From Myxococcales bacterium (lineage in GTDB: Bacteria > Myxococcota_A > Bradymonadia > Bradymonadales > Bradymonadaceae): a DNA stretch of 8,903 bases. The position numbers and the translations under genes are program-made. The stretch covers positions 1 through 8,903 of the forward strand of contig SKNI01000189.1 in the NCBI GenBank assembly GCA_007120615.1, written 5' to 3'. The notes below the pieces were generated by a model. The model had not been told where the DNA came from, did not search any database, and was given only the letters and a program-made list of their open reading frames with translations. Positions within the stretch are counted from its first letter, which is position 1; each line of letters starts with the position of its first letter. Below, piece by piece: positions 1 to 6,211 of the stretch.

Positions 1-104
1 CGCGCTCCGAAGTACACTGGCGATGAGAGCCATACCTTGATAAATTCAGGTCTATTAAGTTGAATATGCCATCTGATTTGTAAATCCCATTGCTTGGAGT
101 ACTT
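1..104. other. Upstream region of the first lipoprotein gene
   Basis: No gene can be assigned here. Frame 1 is open from the window edge to a TGA at 61-63 and could be the last 20 codons of a preceding plus-strand gene, but the peptide is too short to recognise. A TTGATA at 37-42 lies 17 bases before TTGAAT at 60-65. This is only a weak resemblance to a sigma70 promoter, so it is not listed as one. Confidence 0.3.
96..99 (+). promoter_or_regulatory. Ribosome binding site deciding the start of the first lipoprotein
   Basis: GGAG is followed by 5 bases and then ATG at 105. An in-frame TTG at 90 would extend the protein by five residues, but it lies upstream of this site and has no Shine-Dalgarno sequence of its own. 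The ATG is therefore preferred. Confidence 0.7.
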
Positions 105-731
105 ATGCGACGCTTTTCCGTGATCTTGATCGCTCTCTTGTTGACCACCGGTTGTACCATCTTCAACTCCTCGGAGCAGTCCGCCGAAGAAGCGGTCGCC
201 TCTGAACCCTCGGCGATGGAGACAGAAGAGCAGATGGAAGGCGCGGCGGCAGCCGAGGCCTTTGACACCGAGGCAAAAGAAGAGGAGCCTGCAGGGGCCC
301 GGATGTTCTCCGAAGAAGGATTGGACGCCAACCCCCGCATGGAAGAGCTAAAAAAGACCGCCGATCCCGAGCACGGAACCCCGGGCTCTACCGACTGGCG
401 AGCCTCGGAGATGGCGGTGCCTGAGAATCTTTCGCGCGCCCATGCTGAAGGTCCGACCAACCCGGGCACCTTGATCTCGGAGCTGAGTCGAGAGCTTCGA
501 TTCAACGATGCCTTAGGTGTCGATGTCTGGGAGCAGACCCTTCGGGTATATCAAGCAGGTGAAGCGGACACCGCTCACGGCGTCATTCTACGGTGGGGTG
601 TTAAAGACGATTCTCTGGCCGGGATGGACGTGCGGGCCACGATGAAGGCCGATGGCGATAATTGGTATGTGGAAGAGCTTGAAGAGCGCTTTCATTGCCG
701 CCGCGGTGTCGACGGTGAACGCTGCCTCTAA
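105..731 (+). CDS. Acidic-linker lipoprotein of unknown function
   Basis: This is a 208-residue predicted lipoprotein. A short basic n-region (MRR), a hydrophobic stretch at residues 4-13 and the lipobox LTTGC place the lipidated cysteine at position 17. The next residue is Thr, not Asp, which by the usual Lol rule favours the outer membrane. Residues 22-62 are a Glu/Ala-rich, low-complexity tether. Residues about 120-208 look folded, with alternating hydrophobic and charged segments, and end in a Cys198 / Cys207 pair in the motif FHCRRG-x4-C that could form a disulfide. The start is the ATG at 105 because of the GGAG just upstream. The next lipoprotein gene starts 13 bp after the stop, so the two are probably one transcript. 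I do not recognise the C-terminal domain, and the function is unknown. Confidence 0.85.
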   Translation: MRRFSVILIALLLTTGCTIFNSSEQSAEEAVASEPSAMETEEQMEGAAAAEAFDTEAKEEEPAGARMFSEEGLDANPRMEELKKTADPEHGTPGSTDWRASEMAVPENLSRAHAEGPTNPGTLISELSRELRFNDALGVDVWEQTLRVYQAGEADTAHGVILRWGVKDDSLAGMDVRATMKADGDNWYVEELEERFHCRRGVDGERCL

Positions 732-744
732 GTGATGGTTTTCT

Positions 745-1578
745 GTGATAAATTCAGATGAAAAGTCAGCCATTGGGCGAACTCAGGTGCTGGTGATCGT
801 GATCGTGAGTTTTTTACTCACGGTCTCCTGCATTCACGATCCCGATCGTTATACGTGGAACTCCAATGAGGTTGAGGACCTCGACGTGGGCTCATCTGAA
901 GAGGTCGGTGGAGGTGGAGGCGAAGATGCCAGCTCTCAGGACTCCGGGGCCCTGGAGGATTCTGGAGCTCGGGAAGATGTGGGCGATGGCGATTCAGCCA
1001 CGTCGGATGCGAGTCTGGACGCAAATCTCGACGCTGATCTCGACGCCGGCGTCGATGCCGGCGTCGATGCCTCTGCGGACACGAGCGACACCGGACCAGA
1101 CGCAGATCCCGGCCCCGAACTCTACGATTGCGAAGACTTTGAAGTACCCATCCACGATCCACTTTCCATCTCTTTTGAGCCTGGCCTCGGCACCACTTTT
1201 GCGGGAGAGCCCTTCTCCATGCTCGTCGTTCCCAGTCTCAGCGATCTGGGCGAAGACCCCGTATTTCTGGGAATGGAATTAGTCGATCGAGTCACCGGAG
1301 GGTGTGCGACCCACTCGGAATCGGCCTGCACACCAACGTCAGCCGATCGTCATATCTTGACCCACGGTGAGGCGCCGCCGGTCGGACATTATTGCGTCTT
1401 TTTGACCACTCGACCCCAGGGCGGGAAGAGATATCACGCCATCTACGAGATGACCGTGGCCGAGCGGTCCGAAGACCAGACCGGGTATACCTGTGAGCAG
1501 GTAATCTCCGATCCGGATTGTTTTGGAACCCCCTGTCGCATTGAAAATGATGGAGCCTGTGACGCCGGGCTGGACTGA
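745..1578 (+). CDS. Asp-rich-linker lipoprotein with a cysteine-rich C-terminal domain
   Basis: This 277-residue protein starts at GTG 745. A hydrophobic segment (residues 15-26) ends in LTVSC, a slightly atypical lipobox, giving Cys29 as the lipidation site. An internal GTG at 787 would remove the only basic residue before the hydrophobic core, so the longer start is kept although its Shine-Dalgarno sequence is poor. Residues 43-126 form a very acidic Gly/Asp/Ser tether that includes repeated L/V-D-A triplets. Residues about 128-277 form an apparently globular domain with eight cysteines (129, 187, 195, 217, 250, 259, 264, 272), enough for four disulfides. That fits an extracytoplasmic position. 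No known family is recognised. The gene follows the preceding lipoprotein by 13 bp and converges on the small membrane-protein gene with a 5-bp gap. Confidence 0.85.
   Translation: MINSDEKSAIGRTQVLVIVIVSFLLTVSCIHDPDRYTWNSNEVEDLDVGSSEEVGGGGGEDASSQDSGALEDSGAREDVGDGDSATSDASLDANLDADLDAGVDAGVDASADTSDTGPDADPGPELYDCEDFEVPIHDPLSISFEPGLGTTFAGEPFSMLVVPSLSDLGEDPVFLGMELVDRVTGGCATHSESACTPTSADRHILTHGEAPPVGHYCVFLTTRPQGGKRYHAIYEMTVAERSEDQTGYTCEQVISDPDCFGTPCRIENDGACDAGLD
1009..1070 (+). repeat. Tandem Asp-Ala codon repeats in the lipoprotein tether
   Basis: The stretch repeats a degenerate 12-base unit encoding (L/V)DA(N/D/G). The two units at 1045-1056 and 1057-1068 are identical (gccggcgtcgat). The same composition creates a perfect 16-base palindrome at 1040-1055. 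These repeats most simply reflect in-frame slippage that lengthens the flexible tether, not a regulatory site. Confidence 0.8.
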
Positions 1579-1583
1579 CGTTC

Positions 1584-1796
1584 TTATTTCTTTTTCTCTT
1601 CGATCATCTTCTTTCGGAACTCACCCCCGCCGAGCATAAAATGCCCGGCCAGCATCGCCGCGACGGCGCCGACCGTCACCTCAAGGGAGAAGTCGGCACC
1701 CGTAAAAGCGGTTCTGGCAAACGAACCGCCCAACAAAAGCATCGCGATAAGGGTTACGATAAACCCGATTTTTCCGTCTTCATTACCGGGAAACAT
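1584..1796 (-). CDS. Small two-helix membrane protein
   Basis: This 70-residue protein is preceded by a strong ribosome site: AAGGAG (complement of 1801-1806), then 4 bases, then ATG. Two hydrophobic segments, about residues 10-27 and 38-57, are joined by a short polar turn (TGAD). The protein ends in a charged tail, RKKMIEEKKK. By the positive-inside rule the Lys/Arg tail should be cytoplasmic, which for two helices puts the N-terminus inside as well. It has no signal peptide cleavage motif and no recognised family. It lies 128 bp downstream of the lysyl-oxidase-like gene on the same strand and may be its distal partner, although the gap allows a separate promoter. The stop codon is 5 bp from the stop of the converging lipoprotein gene. 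Confidence 0.75.
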   Translation of the reverse strand: MFPGNEDGKIGFIVTLIAMLLLGGSFARTAFTGADFSLEVTVGAVAAMLAGHFMLGGGEFRKKMIEEKKK

Positions 1797-1924
1797 GGAA
1801 CTCCTTGCTCACTCCTCAACTTGGAGGTGTAGCGTATCGGCTCGTTTCGCCGGCCCCAGGCGCCGCAGCACAGCCCGAAACCGGGATGGAATTGGCGAGA
1901 GAGTGGCAGGTTTACCCCGGCTTT

Positions 1925-3415
1925 TCAAGGAGGCGAGGGGTATTCCATATAGTCATCGCATTGCCAGCGCTGATAGAAATCAAACTCCGCCGGGTTTCCG
2001 GTACAGTCCAGCAAGGTCTCCGGGTCGTCGCAGAGCCCTTCGACGTCGGTGGGAGCCTCAATGATAAGACGACCGACGTTATTGGCCCGCTCTCCTTCGT
2101 GGAGGACCCGCTGTGGATCGACCTCGGCCTCGATCCATTTTGAACCAAGGGTGGAGGTTTCGGCCGGCGAGCCGGTGATGATGACCTGACCGGGCAGATG
2201 CATTCCGTAGGTATCTCGCCAGCCCGCCGTAAGGCCCTGGTGGTAGCTGTCACAGGTGGGCGGATCGGTAAATTGCGGTGAAGTTTCCCCGTAGAGGATC
2301 TGGACCTCCTCGTCGAATTGATTGAGGTCGTAGAGACAATAAGAGACCTTGTCGACCTGATGAGATACACAGCTCTCCGGGCGGCTTGCTACGTCTCGAC
2401 ACTCTTCATCGGGACGGACCAGGGCCATTCGAATCCAACTCAGAAAATGAACGTGATTGTGGGCGTGGTGAAATTCGTAGCCCCCGTCGATGGGTCGCTT
2501 CTCTATCCGCCCGTCGGACCACCGGATATGCTGGTAGACCACCTCGGTTTCATCGGGATCGTCGCCGATGACCCCCTCCAGGGAGACCGGTCCGGTGCCG
2601 ACGTTGGCGGCGCCCACCCGAAGTCGCAGCCCGATGAGATGGGTGGTGGAGCCCGAGTCCGAGGGGATTCGAGCGCATTGCCAGCGGTGCTCCTGAAGTT
2701 CCCGAACGTCGACCACAAAGGTCGGGTATTGGGGATGGGGCTGATCCGATGGCCAGATCAATAGATCACCGCGCAGGCAACGGTTGCACTCATCGGGACA
2801 GGGATTTGCCCCGTCGGGGTCGGGGAGTTGGTGATTTCGATAAAAGATCCCCCGCTCATAGCCCGGGGCGTCCACGACGATTCGGTACCATTGCTCGTCG
2901 TCGATGCAGATCGGCCCGAGGCCATCGAAGCTGTGATCCGCTGCGTCGGGAGCGGCACCATCGCTCCAGACCCAGCTATTTTCCTCTCCGCCGGCCGGCG
3001 GCCACGAGTACACGCCTACCGTCGCGTCCTCGACGACCTCATCGGTGAGCCCGTCACGCACAAAGGCCCGCTTCGACTCATCTCGCTCCACCGGTGGGGG
3101 CACTTCTACTTCGGGCAGCACTTCTTCATCGGGGACTTCCTCTTCGGGAGCTTCTACGTCGGGTTCTACCTCTTCAGGAACTTCTACGTCGGGCTCTACC
3201 TCTTCGGGGCCTATCTCGGTGATCTCACATTGCCCACAGTCCACCCGACGCCATTCTCCGCAGCTGTCCATCATATCAAAGAGCCCGCAGCTCTGGCGAC
3301 TGCAGAGCTCCTCGTCGGTGTCGGGAATGCATTCACAGGCCGCCAGAAAAAACACGGCGAAAATCAGCGCCACAGACGCCGACGCGACAAAAAGAGTTCT
3401 CCCGCGACAAGCCAT
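1925..3415 (-). CDS. Lysyl-oxidase-like lipoprotein
   Basis: This is a 496-residue predicted lipoprotein with signal residues 1-26 and lipobox FLAAC, giving lipidated Cys27. Residues 38-63 hold a Cys/Gly motif of the type C-x4-CG-x7-CG-x6-CGxC. Residues 71-110 form a Pro/Glu/Val tether. Residues about 117-195 look like a carboxypeptidase-regulatory-type beta sandwich (inference, from GVYSW and VDAPGYERG). Residues about 232-455 match the lysyl oxidase family as I know it. They carry the copper-site histidines in HAHNHVHF (His319, 321, 323, with an extra His317), Lys356 in DKVSYC and Tyr403 in WRDTYG. Lys356 and Tyr403 align with the pair that forms the lysine tyrosylquinone cofactor in animal LOX. 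ITG and ERANNVGRL also match the family pattern. Family members oxidise primary amines, classically peptidyl lysine. The substrate here is unknown and the protein would act outside the cytoplasm. The start has GGGGGA four bases or fewer upstream. Confidence 0.85.
   Translation of the reverse strand: MACRGRTLFVASASVALIFAVFFLAACECIPDTDEELCSRQSCGLFDMMDSCGEWRRVDCGQCEITEIGPEEVEPDVEVPEEVEPDVEAPEEEVPDEEVLPEVEVPPPVERDESKRAFVRDGLTDEVVEDATVGVYSWPPAGGEENSWVWSDGAAPDAADHSFDGLGPICIDDEQWYRIVVDAPGYERGIFYRNHQLPDPDGANPCPDECNRCLRGDLLIWPSDQPHPQYPTFVVDVRELQEHRWQCARIPSDSGSTTHLIGLRLRVGAANVGTGPVSLEGVIGDDPDETEVVYQHIRWSDGRIEKRPIDGGYEFHHAHNHVHFLSWIRMALVRPDEECRDVASRPESCVSHQVDKVSYCLYDLNQFDEEVQILYGETSPQFTDPPTCDSYHQGLTAGWRDTYGMHLPGQVIITGSPAETSTLGSKWIEAEVDPQRVLHEGERANNVGRLIIEAPTDVEGLCDDPETLLDCTGNPAEFDFYQRWQCDDYMEYPSPP
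3151..3210 (-). repeat. Two 30-base tandem repeats in the oxidase tether
   Basis: Bases 3151-3180 and 3181-3210 match at 26 of 30 positions. On the minus strand each encodes one decapeptide of the form PEEVEPDVE(V/A), keeping the reading frame. Degenerate copies continue on the lower-coordinate side (EEEVPDEEVLPEVEV). This looks like in-frame expansion of a flexible acidic linker. Confidence 0.8.
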
Positions 3416-3435
3416 AAGTCCCCCAATCTAAAGAG

Positions 3436-3464
3436 ATTATCCTAAAGGTAAGCGCCCTCGTCAG
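3436..3464 (-). promoter_or_regulatory. Candidate sigma70-type promoter of the lysyl-oxidase-like gene
   Basis: On the minus strand CTGACG (3464-3459) is separated by exactly 17 bases from GATAAT (3441-3436). These match the TTGACA/TATAAT consensus at 4 of 6 and 5 of 6 positions. The -10 element lies about 20 bases before the ATG at 3415, leaving a short leader with a GGGGGA ribosome site. The neighbouring DUF2231 gene diverges from here. No equally good promoter was found for it, only an AT-rich patch at 3484-3498. Confidence 0.45.
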
Positions 3465-3536
3465 TACGGCGATGGTGGCGATGTTTTATAGACTATTTCC
3501 AGAGTCTCGACCATTGCTCGCTCACCGAGGGACCTT

Positions 3537-4166
3537 ATGGCTATGCGACTGCACGAACTTCACCCTTCTCTCTCCCATTATCCCGTCGCCCTTCTGCCCG
3601 TATCGGTGGGGTGTGATATCTGCGGGGTGTGGATGAACAATGACAATTATCTGACCGTGGGCCGAATGACGATGCCCATGATGGCCGCATCTGCGGCGGT
3701 CGCCGGGGTCGCAGGGATCCTCGCTCAGGAAGAGGTCATCGCCGACGACGACGGAAGTGAGATGCTCAAGACCCACCGCAATCTCAACCTGGCCACCCTG
3801 GGTATCACCTCGGCGATGGCCGTCTACCGGTTGCGGCGACATCGGCCGTCGATGATCTATCTGACGCTCGGCATCGGAGCCACCGCCATGGTCGCCTACA
3901 GCGCCTATCTCGGAGGTAAGATGGTCTATCAAAAAGGGATGGGCGTGGAGGACGCACACGGGGTGCTTTTGTCCCAGTCTCCGGAGTTGGTTCCGGGAAA
4001 TGGAAAGAAGATTCTGGGAGCCATCAAAACGCAATTGGCCCGGGGGATTCGTCGAACCATCAGCGAGCTCTTTCCGTCCAGGGAGATCGTGGACTTCGAA
4101 GAGATTGAGCGAGCCATCGGCACGGAGGTGGAGTCCGATGAGCCGGAGGTTGGGGTTCGGCGTTGA
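3537..4166 (+). CDS. DUF2231-type membrane protein
   Basis: This 209-residue integral membrane protein has about four hydrophobic helices, near residues 16-33, 46-64, 83-98 and 107-126. The N-terminal motif HPSLSHYPVALLP (His9, His14), a loop His80-Arg-Asn and GGKMVYQKGMGV after the last helix match the pattern I know for the DUF2231 family, whose biochemical role is not established. The histidines could bind a cofactor, which is inference only. Residues 140-209 form a charged cytoplasmic-looking tail. The start ATG at 3537 has GAGGGA four bases upstream; an in-frame ATG at 3543 is also possible. The stop TGA abuts the stop of the converging Fic gene with no gap. The last 54 bases recur at 7573-7626, so this 3' end may be one side of an insertion junction. 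Confidence 0.8.
   Translation: MAMRLHELHPSLSHYPVALLPVSVGCDICGVWMNNDNYLTVGRMTMPMMAASAAVAGVAGILAQEEVIADDDGSEMLKTHRNLNLATLGITSAMAVYRLRRHRPSMIYLTLGIGATAMVAYSAYLGGKMVYQKGMGVEDAHGVLLSQSPELVPGNGKKILGAIKTQLARGIRRTISELFPSREIVDFEEIERAIGTEVESDEPEVGVRR
4113..4166 (+). repeat. Direct repeat, left copy: 3' end of the DUF2231 gene
   Basis: This copy is in frame and encodes the final 17 residues (AIGTEVESDEPEVGVRR) plus the TGA stop. It matches 7573-7626 at 49 of 54 bases. Identity stops abruptly on both sides. The two copies bracket the Fic, TetR and monooxygenase genes. Confidence 0.9.
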
Positions 4167-5387
4167 TCAATCGTAGGTGATTCCAAGGATTTCTGGAGCC
4201 AAAAAGGTTCGAACTCCGCCGAGCTCTGTTTCGGACAGAATCTCTAACTTGACCAGCTTCTCAACGTCCCGACGCGCCGTGTGGTACGTAACATCGAATG
4301 CCTCAGCTACACGCGGAATCTGGAGAACGGAGTTGGAAAATAGCTGGTCCACGATCGCCCCGAGCCGATTGCTTCCCTTAATCGATTGGATGCGCTGGCG
4401 AAAATTGACCTGAAGTTCTAGAAGTGCTTCGCAGCGTCGAATAGCATCTTTGGCTTGCTCGATAACTCCGCGAAGGCAGAATTCGAGCCAGCCGCGCCAA
4501 TCACCGTGGGTGCTGACTCTGTATAAATGGCTTATATAATCATCCTTATTGGCGTCGAAAAACGCGCTCATATACAACCATTGCTTCGCCAACCCCTCCC
4601 ATTCTTTGATGGACAAGGCGAGTAATAATCGTCCTACTCGTCCATTGCCGTCCAGAAACGGGTGAATTGTTTCAAATTGATAGTGCGCAATAAATGCTCT
4701 CGCCAGCGGCCGCAAGCCAGCTGGTTCTTCTAGATTTAGGTAGTGGCCGAGGTTGTGAAGAAGGCCCGGAATTTGATCCGCTGGAGGAGGAACGAACCGT
4801 GGAGGATTTCCGATGTGAACCTGGCGATTTCGAATTTCCCCGGGCCGCTTATTCTGGCCGCGTACTCCATCCATCAGAGTAAAATGAAGACGCCGGATTA
4901 GCTTCTCCGATAATGGGAGCTCATCCAGCAATGATTCACCCTGTCGCAGTGCCCGTGCGTAATTGAAGACTTCCCGATACGCATTTTTCGGATCCGATTC
5001 CGAAGTGGGCTCCTCCGGGGACAGTTTGAAAAGCATCTGTCCCTGTGGATCCGTATAGGTTCCCTCCAGGCTCGATGATTTCAGTGCTTCGCGCTCCTGC
5101 AGTGGCGTCAGTAACAACTCAGGATCAGTGAGTGCCTTCCCGGTGCCGTCGAGACGGGCGAGTTCGTTTTCCGCATCCGATAGAAGTGGCCAAAGATCTA
5201 GTGGCCATGAAAAGTCCGGAGGGAGTGGACGGGGAACGAAAGCATGAGTGACCAGCGGAGAAGCTGCTACAATTGGCACAATCTCGCCGAGGCTGTTGTC
5301 ATTGAAGTCCGAAAGTTTCACTGCCTTGCCGGTCTGTTGTAATAAATGGCCAAAAAATACAATAGGCGCGGTCTCGATTGTCGTCAA
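4167..5387 (-). CDS. Fic-domain AMP-transferase with C-terminal winged helix
   Basis: This 406-residue cytoplasmic protein has an N-terminal Fic_N-like region (residues about 45-110). It contains SSSLEG at 104-109, matching the [S/T]xxxE[G/N] inhibitory helix of class II Fic proteins, with Glu108 the expected inhibitory residue. A substrate flap lies around 187-204 (RQVHIGNPPRFVPPP). The catalytic motif HPFLDGNGRVGR occupies 242-253, with His242 the base and Asp246 the metal ligand. Such an intact motif normally transfers AMP to a protein hydroxyl, while Glu108 should keep the enzyme inactive until relieved. Residues about 341-395 look like a winged-helix DNA-binding domain. The start is TTG at 5387: a TAA lies immediately upstream in frame and no ATG or GTG is near, but the ribosome site (GAGG, 11 bases away) is poorly placed. 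Local GC is visibly lower than in the neighbours, suggesting acquisition. The target protein is unknown. Confidence 0.92.
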   Translation of the reverse strand: MTTIETAPIVFFGHLLQQTGKAVKLSDFNDNSLGEIVPIVAASPLVTHAFVPRPLPPDFSWPLDLWPLLSDAENELARLDGTGKALTDPELLLTPLQEREALKSSSLEGTYTDPQGQMLFKLSPEEPTSESDPKNAYREVFNYARALRQGESLLDELPLSEKLIRRLHFTLMDGVRGQNKRPGEIRNRQVHIGNPPRFVPPPADQIPGLLHNLGHYLNLEEPAGLRPLARAFIAHYQFETIHPFLDGNGRVGRLLLALSIKEWEGLAKQWLYMSAFFDANKDDYISHLYRVSTHGDWRGWLEFCLRGVIEQAKDAIRRCEALLELQVNFRQRIQSIKGSNRLGAIVDQLFSNSVLQIPRVAEAFDVTYHTARRDVEKLVKLEILSETELGGVRTFLAPEILGITYD

Positions 5388-5397
5388 TTACAATCGA
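5374..5397. repeat. 24-bp inverted repeat over the fic start codon
   Basis: TCGATTGT (5374-5381) and ACAATCGA (5390-5397) are perfect 8-base inverted arms with an 8-base centre. The TTG start codon (5387-5385 on the minus strand) lies inside. It could be an operator for the winged helix of the Fic protein, or an RNA hairpin masking the start. With 8-base arms a chance occurrence somewhere in the window is plausible; the position over the start is what makes it notable. Confidence 0.45.
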
Positions 5398-5460
5398 ACC
5401 TCATACTCGCGATGCTATTGTGAAACACGCCCGAGGCCTGCCGGAAAGTGGTCGACCCGT

Positions 5461-6108
5461 TCAGGGCTGAATCATCACCGCGTCGAAAATACGGGAGAGT
5501 AATTCGCCAAATTCCTGGCGGTCCAGAAGCTCCGGGGCTTCGACCTTGGCGGCGTTGAGGCTGAGTTCCATGGCGCGCATGGCGATGAAGGCGGCACAGC
5601 GAAGCTTTTCCGGAGCGTCACTGCCTTCGGTGAGTCGAGGCGCCAATTCGCTTTTGCGCGCCTGGAGCAGCGCGGTGAAGACAGCGGACATCTCTTCTCG
5701 TGTGCGGTGGACGAGGTCGGCGCGGTGTACATCGTCGATGAGGGGGAACATCCGGTGGTGTAAGTCCAGGCGCCTGCGGGCGTCGTCTACGAGTTGTTCG
5801 GCGAGCAATTGCACCAGCTCGTTGAGAGGTCGGTGGGCGTTTTGTTGGAGGAGGGTGCGGGCGAGCTCCATGTCGCGGGAGAGCTCTCGCTCGATGACCG
5901 CCGCCAAAAGAGACTCCTTATTGGGGAAGTATTGGTAGAGTGAGCCGATGCTGGCGCCGGCGATCTCGGCGACCCGGTTGGTGGTCACTTCATCGGGGCC
6001 CTGAGTCTCCAAAATGCGAGCCGTCGCTTCCACGAGGGCGTCGACGAGCGCCCGAGATCGCTCCTGGGAGGGCTCTTTTCGGGGGAGTGTGTCGTCGTGG
6101 TCGACCAA
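5461..6108 (-). CDS. TetR/AcrR-family transcriptional repressor
   Basis: This is a 215-residue regulator if started at TTG 6108. Residues about 14-75 form a typical TetR DNA-binding domain (EPSQERSRALVDALVEATARI, then TTNRVAEIAGASIGSLYQYF), with the recognition helix near residues 53-61. The remaining roughly 140 residues are predicted helical and would form the ligand-binding and dimer domain, whose ligand cannot be read. TTG 6108 is preferred because GGAG lies 7 bases upstream and it gives the usual short N-terminus. The alternative is GTG 6141, adding 11 residues but lacking a clear ribosome site. The gene diverges from the FAD monooxygenase over a short region with a palindrome, the standard layout for a repressor controlling its neighbour and itself. 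The Fic gene follows 73 bp downstream on the same strand. Confidence 0.9.
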   Translation of the reverse strand: MVDHDDTLPRKEPSQERSRALVDALVEATARILETQGPDEVTTNRVAEIAGASIGSLYQYFPNKESLLAAVIERELSRDMELARTLLQQNAHRPLNELVQLLAEQLVDDARRRLDLHHRMFPLIDDVHRADLVHRTREEMSAVFTALLQARKSELAPRLTEGSDAPEKLRCAAFIAMRAMELSLNAAKVEAPELLDRQEFGELLSRIFDAVMIQP

Positions 6109-6115
6109 AGTAGTT

Positions 6116-6119
6116 CTCC
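6116..6119 (-). promoter_or_regulatory. Ribosome binding site supporting the TTG start of the TetR gene
   Basis: On the minus strand GGAG is followed by 7 bases and then TTG at 6108. The competing GTG at 6141 has only a CAG-rich stretch before it. Confidence 0.5.
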
Positions 6120-6156
6120 GAGAAATGCGAGTACGGTTCACCTGCGGACTGTCTCA

Positions 6157-6176
6157 TAATTACGTATTCGTAGTTA
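6157..6176. promoter_or_regulatory. Candidate TetR operator in the divergent promoter region
   Basis: The 20-bp sequence TAATTACG-TATT-CGTAGTTA is an imperfect palindrome, with 8 of 10 symmetric pairs matching. It lies between the divergent tetR and monooxygenase genes and is the most AT-rich part of that interval. A CATAAT at 6155-6160 that overlaps its left end could serve as a -10 element for the monooxygenase, although I see no good -35 element. TetR-family repressors usually bind palindromes of this size in this position. Confidence 0.5.
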
Positions 6177-6211
6177 CGTGGTGAAGATAGGACACTTCGG
6201 CAGGAGACGAA

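Noticed and set aside
38..757. 12-base match tgataaattcag at 38-49 and 746-757, each before a lipoprotein gene region
   Set aside because: A few exact 12-base matches are expected by chance in a window this size, and the positions relative to the genes differ (one upstream, one inside the start).
818..1162. Arg/His-rich minus-strand open frame of 114 codons
   Set aside because: It is the antisense of the Asp-rich tether; GAC/GAT codons read backwards give Arg-rich low complexity.
1579..1615. T-rich stretch after the second lipoprotein gene as a terminator
   Set aside because: The T-richness is explained by the Lys codons at the end of the minus-strand small gene, and only a 4-bp stem precedes it.
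2828..3445. Long plus-strand open frames (2828-3445 and 3045-3431) opposite the oxidase gene
   Set aside because: They are antisense to the lipoprotein. Their Ser/Gly/Thr-rich or Phe/Tyr-rich repeats are mirror translations of the PEEVEPDVE tether, without a ribosome site or recognisable domain.
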